A program made the position numbers and the translations under genes. The notes beneath the pieces were generated by a model that was given only the letters and a program-made list of their open reading frames with translations, ran no database searches and had not been told where the DNA came from. Shown here one piece after another: positions 54,603 to 64,000 of a DNA stretch of 64,000 bases (positions are counted from its first letter, which is position 1; every line of letters starts with the position of its first letter). This DNA comes from Laburnicola sp. R22_1 (taxonomy: Eukaryota > Ascomycota > Dothideomycetes > Pleosporales > Didymosphaeriaceae). The stretch lies in assembly GCA_014281115.1 (NCBI GenBank), contig JACONQ010000004.1, forward strand, positions 3,596,001 to 3,660,000, given 5' to 3'.

Positions 54603-54908
54603 TATTAGAAAAGTTTTTTCTAGAGAGGCTACTTAACTGTGCGCAGATGTGCGCATACTTGCGCATTTTTATATAAGCAATTTGCTACCATAAAAATAAG
54701 CAAATGTGCGCAGATATGTCTAAATATATATAATTAGTTAAAATAAGATTTTTTAAAGCTTTATAACTTTTCACTAGTAAAGCTATAAATTTAATTTTTT
54801 TAATGGATTTGTAGAGAAAATACTGGTCTTTAATTATTAAATTTAAAAATACTATTTTTATTATACAATTCGTTAGTAATTAATAAAACCCTTTTTATTT
54901 TTCTACGT
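54603..54908. other. Unassigned AT-rich DNA with GTGCGCA repeats
   Basis: About 300 bp with no frame. GTGCGCAGATGTGCGCA (54652 onward) and a further TGTGCGCAGATATG (54706 onward) stand out but do not form recognisable transposon ends. Confidence 0.35.
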
Positions 54909-54919
54909 ATTATTTATAT

Positions 54920-55017
54920 ATTATTAATAAACTACCTAGAAGTAGAATAATAAAGGCTTTTATCTTAAATAATATAGTAAAATAAGTAAAGCCCCTACTT
55001 AGTAATTAAAAAGAGCG
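54920..55017 (-). repeat. h9: double-hairpin element, 11-bp target duplication
   Basis: In reverse orientation it contains CTACCTAGAAGTAG and AAGTAAAGCCCCTACTT. It is flanked by ATTATTTATAT at 54909-54919 and 55018-55028. Confidence 0.8.
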
Positions 55018-55064
55018 ATTATTTATATTATATAATATTCTTATATAAAAATATAGTACTAATG

Positions 55065-55435
55065 TGTGGCATTATTTTATCTATCTAGGGGTAGGACGTT
55101 AAAGGCTTTTATCTTAAATAATATGATAAAAAAAGCAGAGTCCCCTACTTAGTAATTAAAAAAGGCGTAAAAAGGTAATAATAAAAAAAAAGCGCATTTG
55201 AACTACTAAGTAAGCTTAGCGGTCTTAGCGCGCATAGCTCCTATATGCAAAGTTAATTTACAAAGAGGCTATAGTTAGAACTTTAGGGGAGAGATAAAAG
55301 GCTTTAGTGCAGCTATACTATAAGTCCTATCTATTCTCTACTATCTTAACTATTATAAACTGCTATTTAGATTATCGCAAATAATATAAGTTAATATTTA
55401 GCATTTACTATATTAATAGGTACGTACTACTATTG
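55065..55435 (-). mobile_element. E3: 5'-truncated retroposon E
   Basis: The first 110 bp are the double-hairpin 3' end (TGTGGCATTATTTTATC, CTATCTAGGGGTAG, AAGCAGAGTCCCCTACTT). The following 260 bp match the complement of E1 from about 21580 down to 21330. It breaks off at 55435, where the LTR of copia K starts. No clear target duplication was found; K may have removed the 5' part. Confidence 0.75.
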
Positions 55436-56463
55436 TGAAAAGTAGATAAATAGATAAGAAGGTGATCGAGTTGGTATTGTTAAACTGGTTGATTTATTTT
55501 AATAAACTGGCTACCTAGCAATCTATATACAAAATAATTTAGACTAACGAACACTTAGTTTTGTATAGTTTAATTATGCCTTTAACTTTTATGCGTGCTA
55601 GTGTTTTAAACTAATATTTAAACTAGTGTTTTATATGCAATAGTATTCTATATGCAATAGTGTTTTATATACGAGCTATTGTTTTATATGTAGACTAGTG
55701 TTTTATATGTAAGCTATTATATGCAAACTAGTGTTTTATATGCAAACTAGTGTTTTATATGCAAACTAGTATTTTATATACAAACTAGTGTTTTATATGC
55801 AAACTAGTGTTTTATATACAAACTAGTGTTTTATATACAAACTAGTGTTTTATATACAAACTAGTGTTTTATATACGAGCTATTACAAACTTTGTTTTAC
55901 TATTGCTTAGTTATAACGTTAATAATAAACGCCTTATTTTAGCATAATTTATTACTCCTTAGTTTATTATACGCTAATGTATTTTATATTATAAAACAAG
56001 TCTTTTATATATTATATTTTGTTTTTAGTAATAAGTAATTTAATACATATAATATTGCCTTGTTTAGTATATTCTTTTTAGCAATTGCTCAAAAATTGTT
56101 AAAGCGCTTAATTGTAACAAGTTTGTCAAAAGTTATTAATTTAGAAAAATTAATTACGAGCTTATTTATATTACGATAGCGTATTTTATAATATTTATTA
56201 GGTTAGTTTTATATTATATTTTGGTTTTAGTTTTAAGTAAATTAATATATATAATATTAAATTTCTTATAATTATCTTTTAGTAAACTTTTTGTGCGTTA
56301 CTTAAAGTTAACTTTGGCTTTAATTGCAACTTATTGTCGGAACGACTATTTTAGTTTATTTTTAGGTAGCTTATAGTTATTTATCTATTTATCTTTTATT
56401 ATAACAGCGAAATTCTAACATGTTATTTTATTATTTATTTTGCTTACTAATATAGTTTTTACA
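55436..56463 (-). repeat. 3' LTR of copia K, with 19-bp internal tandem repeats
   Basis: In element orientation it starts TGTAAAAACTATATTAG and ends CTACTTTTCA. It contains about a dozen copies of a 19-base unit, ACTAGTGTTTTATATGCAA, at 55610-55885, with TAC/TGC variants. The same repeats occur in the other LTR in more RIP-mutated form. Confidence 0.87.
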
Positions 56464-56627
56464 CGTCCCCGTAAGCAATATATGCTTTATTTAGGATATT
56501 TTGCTTATTACTACTATAGTTTTAACTCTTTTATTTTATATTAAGATTTTGAAATATATAGTTATAGGTATTATTATTAAGGGCTTTTGTTAATATATCT
56601 GCTAGTTGTTCTTTTGTAGGTATATAG

Positions 56628-56751
56628 TCTAGATTTATTATTTTTTTCTTGTATTTTTTCTCTTACGTAGTGATATTGTATATTAATATGTCTAGATTTA
56701 TTATTTTTCTTGTATTTTTTCTCTTACGTAGTGATATTGTATATTAATATG
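56628..56751 (-). repeat. 61/63-bp tandem duplication in copia K RNase H
   Basis: The segment starting TCTAGATTTATTATTTTT occurs at 56628-56690 and again at 56691-56751; the only difference is the length of a T run (7 versus 5). It repeats the codons for HINIQYHYVREKIQEKYKK and shifts the frame between copies. Confidence 0.85.
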
Positions 56752-57066
56752 TTTAGTTTTACTATAATGTTTAGGATTAAATGCTAAATTAATAGTAGGT
56801 TTATTATTAGAGAATATAAAGAAATTAGGAGTTTTTATATTTAATAGTTTATTAATTTCTAATTGTTTATATATATTTATTAAATAGGTGTATTCTTTTA
56901 TAGCTTCTTTTAGAGCCATATACTCAGCTTCACATGTTGATAAAGTAGTCGATTTTTGTAGTTTACTAGCCCAACTAATAGGTGTTCTATTAAAGGTAAA
57001 TATATAACTAGTAGTACTTTTCTAGTCATTAGGTCGCCGCCCTAGTCAGCGTCTGTATATCCAATT

Positions 57067-57385
<319 letters not shown>

Positions 57386-58609
57386 AGTATAGGCCTAAGT
57401 TTGTTGTTTTATTTAAATATTTAAATATTCTATTAACAGCAGTGTAGTGTTGTTTATTAGGATTTGACATATGTCTAGCGCAATTATATATACTAAATAC
57501 TATATCTGGTCTTGTATAAGTTGTTAGATAGATTAAACTACCTATATATTGTTAATATAAATTAATTTCTTCTAAAGAAGCTTGTTCAGTATTTTTATTT
57601 AGTTTAATGCCTAGATCGCTAGGCGAATCAATTGGATTTAGATTTAGTTTATTGTATTTTTTAAGCATATTATTAATATATTTAGTTTGTTTTAAATAAA
57701 GTGTTTTTTCTTTTCTATTTCTAATAATTTCCATACCTAGAAAGTAGCTAGCTTCTCCTAGGTCACTAACTTCTAGTAATGTATTTAATTTAGTTTTTAA
57801 TATAGTAATAGTTTCTAGACTTTTACTAATTACTAGTAAATTATCTACATAGACAATTAGGAAGATTTTTTTCTTTTAAATTAGTTATTTTATTAGTAAA
57901 GATTCCTTGTTCAGCAAAGATAGAATAAAAACCTAGTTATTGTAATGTATCTTTTAGATATAGATACCAAGCTCTAGGATCTTGTTTTAGGCCATATAAA
58001 GAATTATTTAATTTACAGACTTTATGTCTAAATCTATTAAAACTAATAGGTTGTTCTATATAGATTTTAGAATCTATAGGGGCATGTAAAAAGGCGTTTT
58101 TAATATCTAATTAATGTATTTCAAGATCTAAAAAATAGGCAAAAAATAGTAATAGCCTTATAATTTCAATTCTTGTTGTATTAGCAAAGGTTTCTAGATA
58201 ATCTAAGCCATAAATTTGACTATAACCTTTTACTACCCATCGGGCTTTATATTTTAATAGATTATTATTTTTATCTGTTTTAATTTTAAAAACCCAACGA
58301 CCTTTTAAAGGTTTTCTATTGTTAGGTAAATCTACTATTTCCCAAGTATTTTGATTATTTAGTTGACTAATTTCTAGTTCCATAGCTTTTAGCCAATTAT
58401 CTTTATCTTTACTATCTATAGCTTCTTTGTAGCTAGTTAGTTCATTATTTTTAGTTATTAATAAGGCTAGTTCATCTATTAACTTATCTGAGTTTTCTAA
58501 AGTTATTCTTTTAAAGTTTTGCCTTATATTATAGGTATTAGAAATGATTCTTTTATTATTATTATTAATAGTAGTATTATCAAGTAATATATCTGGACTT
58601 GATTCGCGA

Positions 58610-58697
58610 GAGCTTATATTATTCTCGTTATTATTCTCGTTATTATTCTCGTTATTATTCCCGTTATTATTCTCGTTATTATTCTCGTTATTATTCT
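58610..58697 (-). repeat. 12-bp minisatellite coding for Asn/Glu repeats in copia K
   Basis: About seven copies of a TTATTATTCTCG unit (one with CCCG), read on the minus strand as NNENNNEN-type repeats in the linker between integrase and RT. The linker is generally poly-Asn-rich (58550-58760), a slippage-prone region. Confidence 0.85.
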
Positions 58698-60906
58698 AAT
58701 CTAGATTTTTAGAATCTATAGATTATTCTATAGTATTGTTATTGTTATTATTATTTAGGTTATTGCCTAGGTATACATTATTATTACTATTAAATAGTAT
58801 ATCAACTTCTTTAGTAGAGTCGTTATTAAAGTTATAAAAGTAATTTTCAAGAATTTTAGCATCTCTAGTATACACTAGTCTATTATCTTTTAGATCTAAT
58901 ATTTTATAATTATAGTTATCATAACCTACTAGTATACCTATTTTGGCTTTAGATTCTAGTTTTGTTAATTGTTGTTTAACTAAGTAGTAACTTAGTGAGC
59001 CCCAGATTTTAATATTATTATAGTTAGGTTTCTTTTTATAAAGTTTTTCATTTGGGCTTATAAAATTTAAATTACTATGTGGTGTAATATTATATATATA
59101 CACTGCGTTTTCAACAGCGTATTGCTAGTAACTAGTTGGCAAATTACTATAGAACAATAAGCTTTTAGCTGTTTCTATTATAGTTCTATTTATTCTTTCA
59201 ATTAAACCATTTTGTTCTGGTGTATATGGCGGATTAAATTGGTGAATAATACCATTTTGTTTATTAAATAGCGTAAAATTACTATTAGCAAATTCCGTGC
59301 CATTATCGGTTTTAATAATTTTAATTTTTCGATTGCTTTGGTTTTTAACTTTTGTTTTAAAGTCTTTAAAGGCTTCAAACGATTCTGATTTATGTCTTAA
59401 TAGTTTAAATTCTAATTTTCTAGTAGCAGAGTCTAGAAAGAATATAATATATTTATAATTATTTTTGGAGAGGGTAATAGGCCCACATAAATCAATTACT
59501 ATTTTATCTAAGTAATTATCTGCTTTAATAGTAATTTCTCTACTGTTATTATTTGTTAGCTTAGCTTTTATACAGCTAGAGCAATTAATTTTATAGTTAG
59601 TAGGTTTAGTTATACCTAGTATTTTACATATAACGTCTAGATTTTTATGTCCAAAACGATTGTGATAGAGATATATTAAGTTCTCTTTATAGTTACTAAT
59701 AGTTTTATTTTTATTAATAACCTTTTTAGCAAATAGAATGTTATCTGTTACTATATTGTCTATATTTATTGTATAAAGATTGTCAATTAGAGTTGCTTCT
59801 AATATTGTTTTAGTGTTCTTTTTAATTATAGCTTTGTCTTTTATAAAGTTTACTACAAAGTCTTTTTCGACTAATTTCTTTACTAATATAATATTTACAT
59901 TAAATTCAGGCAAATAAAGACAGTTATTTAAAACTATCTTAGTATTATTATATATAAAGCTCACGTTGCCAATAAATTGCGAAGTTAAAATATTGTTATT
60001 TCCCCATTGTATTTTTGTAGTTTTTCTAACTAACGAATTTTCTATAAATAGGTTTTTGTTGGATATAATATGAGATAAACTACCTAAATCTAGTATTAGA
60101 TTAGGACTTTTTGACTTGGTAGTTATAAATACCTTAGTAGTTTTTGATCCTTGTTTAGGATTTCTAGAATTAAATTCTAGATTTCGAGGATTTCGATGTC
60201 CTTTTTTCGAATTAGTTTGTTTTTTATTTAGTGTAGTTAATAATACCTTTTTAATTTCCATTAGTTTAGATGACTTAGCCATTTTATCTAACAGCTTTCG
60301 ATCTAGTTAATCTGATGGACATTCGGATTCACGATTTAATAGATTTTTATCTATTTTTTTATCTTTTTTAGATTTGAAATCGTGATTTGTTTTAAACCAT
60401 TTAGGTTTATTTTCAAGATGTAAATACTAACACTTATTAGTAAAGTGGGTATTTGTTTTACACTTATTACAAAATCGTTTAGACTTTATAACTCTGTGTT
60501 AATTCTGAAATTTAGTGTGTAGAACCTTAGTTTTATTACTATTTAAGTGCGTCTAACAACGACTTTTATTAATTAAATTAGAGAATAAATTCTCTAGATT
60601 AATCTTTAAAGAATTATCTCGAAATAATTAAGTTACTAAAGTAACAAACTCCTTATAATTAGGAGTTAAATTGTTTAACACCTAGGCCACAATAACCTAT
60701 TTGAATATTTTAATTAACTCATAGTTAAGATTTATTGTTAAATATTTAATTTAATTAAGGTACTCCTCTATTAAATTAAAATCTAACAAGGTACTATTAA
60801 ATAACTCCTTTAAAAGAAGAAATTTAGAATAGTAACCTTTAGGAGAATAAAAATTCCCTAAACAAATCTACATCTCATTAGCTATAGATAAATCCTTAAT
60901 ATGCTA

Positions 60907-62270
60907 CAGTGCCAAGCCAAAAGTCTGTTCCCCCAACACGCTAACGCGCGTACACCAACACCAACACCCTATTTTCAACACTACATTACTCCACCAATAT
61001 GAGCTCTTTTGGTGTAGAAATTTCAGGAAATCGTCGCCGCAATGCCGAATTATCTGTCCAGTAACGGGATTTAATTATCGCGAAGTGTGAGGCGGGCGCG
61101 TCATCGCGGGAGTTGGCTGAGGAGTTTAACTGTATGCGTCGCTGCATTAACAAAACACTTCAGAGATATAGAGAACAACACCACAATCAATCGCGGCCTC
61201 GATTAGGGCGTCCCCAGGCGCTTAATACACATGACAAGCGTGTACTCTATTAAGAAGCACGAAAAAAACCCAAGGATCGAATACCCAGCCCTCCTCCGCG
61301 AGGCCTCCCTCCGCCGCATCTCTTAAACGACTGCATATCGCGCATTAAAGGCAAAGAGCCTAACCAACTTCTAGGCAGCGCGGAAGCCCAAGATCACTCG
61401 CGCGGTGGCCCAGGAGAGGCGTCAATTCGAATAGGAATATCGCAATTAGGATTGGCGCAGACAGCCCTTCCAGTTCTTAGATAAGTGCTCTATTCAAAGA
61501 TGCTCTGGCGGCACATCTATATAGGTTTTTCGCCTCCCATACAAGAAATAGAGACATAAGATAATCGAGGAGATAGTTATATTAAGATCTCGCGCGGCAA
61601 TGGTGTGGGCAAGTATCTGGCTTAATTAGAGAGGGCGGGTTCGGCGGAGTCCCTTAGTGATCATGCCCAGGGACCCAGCAGCTTATCGCAAAGGATACAG
61701 CACATAGAGTTATATTAAAGCTCTACGCAAAGGATACAGCACATAGAGTTATATTAAAGCTCTACGCAAAGGACTCCTCTATAATTATTATGTAGGAGAT
61801 ATCTATATGCACAATAACGCGCCCATCTACAGGGCGCAATAGTCACTCGATTTTTTGGCGGAACACAGCATACAACCAATTAAGTAGCCGCGTTATTCCC
61901 CCAACATCAACCCTATTAAACATCTCTAGTGGTCCCTTAAGAGAAAACTCCATAAGCGTTACCCCAATATAGGTGACCTTAGCGACAGCGACAAGGACTT
62001 TGAGACCTTCTGCGCGGCGTTGAAAGATTGCTAGCGTAGGATCCCTAATTCGCTGATTTGTAAGCTTATACTTAGTATGCCGCGCCGCCTACTTGCTCTC
62101 TGGCGTGCGCGCGGGTATTAAACAAAATATTAATTAAATAATTATCTCTATATTAATTATTAACTCTCTAGGAGCGATATTGGGGGTGCCGGAGTGCTCT
62201 GCGCGACGGGGTGGTGATGATAGCGGACCTCGCTTACCCCTGCGGGAAACAGACTTTTGGCTTAGTACTA
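60907..62270 (+). mobile_element. M: Tc1/mariner-like transposon nested in copia K gag
   Basis: 1364 bp, flanked by TA at 60905-60906 and 62271-62272. The ends are inverted copies starting CAGTGCCAAGCCAAAAGTC, and (complement of the right end) TAGTACTAAGCCAAAAGTC, which differ by transitions. A single transposase gene lies on the plus strand. GC content is much higher than in the surrounding copia element. Confidence 0.9.
60999..62121 (+). pseudogene. Tc1/mariner transposase, catalytic residues lost
   Basis: It starts MSSFGVEISGNRRRNAELS, with an HTH region REFNCMRRCINKTLQRY-like near 61110-61165 (read ELAEEFNCMRRCINKTLQRY). Frameshifts separate blocks. SRAAMVWASIWLN near 61590 and CSIQRCSGG near 61490 are typical of the family. 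The catalytic second and third positions read HNNAPIYRAQ (D to N) and YSPNINPIKHL (E to K at NPIE). The frame ends MPRRLLALWRARGY at 62121. A 39-bp tandem duplication (61688-61765) repeats 13 codons. Internal TAA/TAG stops are present. Dead copy. Confidence 0.85.
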
Positions 62271-62510
62271 TATAAAGGACCATTTTCGACTAACAAAGTA
62301 ATAATTAATTATGCTTTTAAATTAATATCTTTTGACACTAAATTAATTGCAATATTATTATCACTCTAAATTACAGCCATATAATTTTCTATTATAAGAA
62401 TAGAAATAGTCCTAGGCTTCTATATCTTATAGTTAGAAATACCCTTAAGTATCTTCTACTTAGAAATAGAAGAAATCTTATAACTTATTATAAATAAGAT
62501 TACTAGGCCA

Positions 62511-62800
62511 AAAAGAGCTCAGAAATCTAAGAAAAATGAGGTATTTCTTAAAAAATTAATAAGGCTTGGCGAAATTGCCTAAAAAGGTAATACACTAGTT
62601 CAGCTAGTAAAAGAGCTTAGAAAATTCTGAGAAAAATAAGATATTAATCAAAATATTAATTTTGCCAAGACAGCTTAGTAAGCTAAAAAGGACTAGACTA
62701 GCTAGTATAAAAGAATCAGAATCTTAAAGAAATTCTAAGAAAAATAAGGTATATATCGAAAAAATTAATAGAGGAATAGCTTAGTAAGCTAAAAGGTAGA
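62511..62800 (-). repeat. Three ~95-100-bp imperfect repeats in the 5' leader/gag start of copia K
   Basis: Units begin near 62511, 62608 and 62709. Each contains AGAAA(T/TTCT)AAGAAAAATNAGGTAT-like text followed by AAAATTAATA and GCTTAGTAAGCTAAAAGG. They lie between the 5' LTR and the M insertion, so in the leader or beginning of gag. The N-terminal gag frame could not be followed. Confidence 0.65.
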
Positions 62801-62845
62801 TAATAATAAATAATAAAATTATTTAAGCGTCGGGCTAATAACCTA

Positions 62846-63804
62846 TAAAAAGTAGATAAATAGATAAAAAAGTAATTAAGTTAGTATTATTAAACTAGTT
62901 AATTTTAATAAACTAGCTACCTAGTAATCTATATATAAAATAATTTAGACTAATAAATACTTAGTTTTATATAATTTAATTATATCTTTAACTTTTATAC
63001 GTGCTAGTATTTTAAACTAATATTTAAACTAGTATTTTATATATAATAGTATTTTATATATAAGCTATTATTTTATATATAGACTAGTATTTTATATATA
63101 AGCTATTATTTTATATATAAACTAGTATTTTATATATAAACTAGTGTTTTATATATAAACTAGTGTTTTATATATAGACTAGTATTTTATATACGAGTTA
63201 TTATTTTATATATAAAGTTTATTTTACTATTACTTAGTTATAATATTAATAATTAACGCCATATTTTAGAATAATTTATTACTTCTTAGTTTATTATACG
63301 CTAGTATATTTTATATTATAAAATAAGTCTTTTATATATTATATTTTGTTTTTTAGTAATAAGTAATTTAATATATATAATATTGCCTTATTTAGTATAT
63401 TATTTTTAATCTATTCGTTTTTTTACAATTGCTTAAAATTGTTAAAGCGCTTAATTATAACAAGTTATCAAAAGTTATTAATCTAGAAAAATTAATTACG
63501 AGCTTATTTATATTACGATAGCGTATTTTATAATATTTATTAGGTTAGTTTTATATTTTATTTTATTTTTATTTTTAAGTAATTTAATATATATAATATT
63601 AGATTTCTTATAATTATCTTTTAGTCAACTTTTTATACGTTACTTAAAGTTAACTTTGGCTTTAATGGTAACTTATTATTAGAACGACTATTTTCGTTAT
63701 TTTTAGGTAGTTTATAGTTATTTATCTATTTATCTTTTATTATAATAGCGAAATTCTAACATGTTATTTTATTATTTATTTTACTTACTAATATAGTTTT
63801 AATA
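62846..63804 (-). repeat. 5' LTR of copia K
   Basis: It aligns with 55436-56463 from AAAGTAGATAAATAGATAA to TTACTTACTAATATAGTTTT, but is about 70 bp shorter, mainly through fewer 19-bp repeats, and shows more C-to-T/G-to-A change. Confidence 0.85.
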
Positions 63805-64000
63805 GTTAGTAATTTAGTAGGGCAAAAGGAAGCCATCCTAGGTTGTTCTGGCTAGAGTGGCTTAAATTAAATAGTTATTTTCTATAAGAGCTATCTAATC
63901 TTTAGATTAGCTTTTCTAGTAGGATTATAGTCTCTAGGTCTAGGGCTAGAGGTAATACTCGGATTCTACTGCACAATTCCTAGGGGCTAGTCTTACTAGT
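63805..64000. other. Unassigned DNA at the window end
   Basis: About 200 bp of mixed composition (GGCAAAAGGAAGCCATCC, then CTAGGGGCTAGTC) with no frame or repeat match in the window. It may belong to another element continuing outside. Confidence 0.3.

Noticed and set aside
55610..55885. Regular 19-bp repeats resembling a CRISPR array
   Set aside because: Units are contiguous without unique spacers, lie inside a copia LTR that is duplicated at 62846-63804, and the genome is fungal.

Overview
The window is a filamentous-ascomycete (Pezizomycotina-like) genomic segment, almost entirely a graveyard of nested transposons. Three things support this. The DNA is strongly TpA-rich outside one island. 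Reading frames of fungal transposon proteins can be followed for hundreds of codons but are broken by TAA/TAG where CAA, CAG or TGG is expected. Paired copies differ mostly by C-to-T and G-to-A at CpA/TpG and CpG, as expected from repeat-induced point mutation (RIP). No tRNA, rRNA or CRISPR was seen. Family names used here (A, D, E, F, G, H, I, J, K, M, Q, X, Y, h) are local labels. Boundaries were read by eye.

Layout. 1-1881 and 6257-7053: unrecognised degenerate DNA flanking two adjoining pogo/Fot1-like elements (1882-6254); the older one carries a 195-bp MITE. 7054-8041: left arm of a long inverted repeat whose right arm is split (20173-23398, perhaps ending at 33684). Between the arms lies a Ty3/gypsy element G (8042-20172), itself hit by retroposon X1 and by a complete minus-strand Ty1/copia element Y1 (10390-15180, 287-bp LTRs, target duplication CAACT). 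20557-35034: retroposons D, E, F and X, a second copia Y copy, many short double-hairpin elements (h) and a complete pogo-like element H (31414-33284). 35044-47420: a third D copy containing copia Q (35917-47152), which contains a pogo-like element and an F retroposon.

47771-50579 is the only GC-normal, unmutated island. It holds one intact multi-exon gene for a four-helix membrane protein of the fungal DUF2985 type (48359-50538). An h element sits about 100 bp upstream, and pogo-like element I begins 41 bp after the stop codon. 52405-54600 is an older H-related pogo element, J. 55436-63804 is a long-LTR copia element K on the minus strand, with a roughly 317-bp TTA microsatellite inside its RNase H and a Tc1/mariner element M inside its gag.

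The only gene likely to serve the host is the DUF2985 gene; all transposon proteins are inactivated. The main new observations are: (i) six pogo-like elements each carry a head-to-tail motif repeated at exactly 17 bp in the terminal repeats; (ii) the h/E family is a LINE-like retroposon with two terminal hairpins and 8-14 bp target duplications; (iii) nested target duplications and empty sites allow the insertion history to be read.
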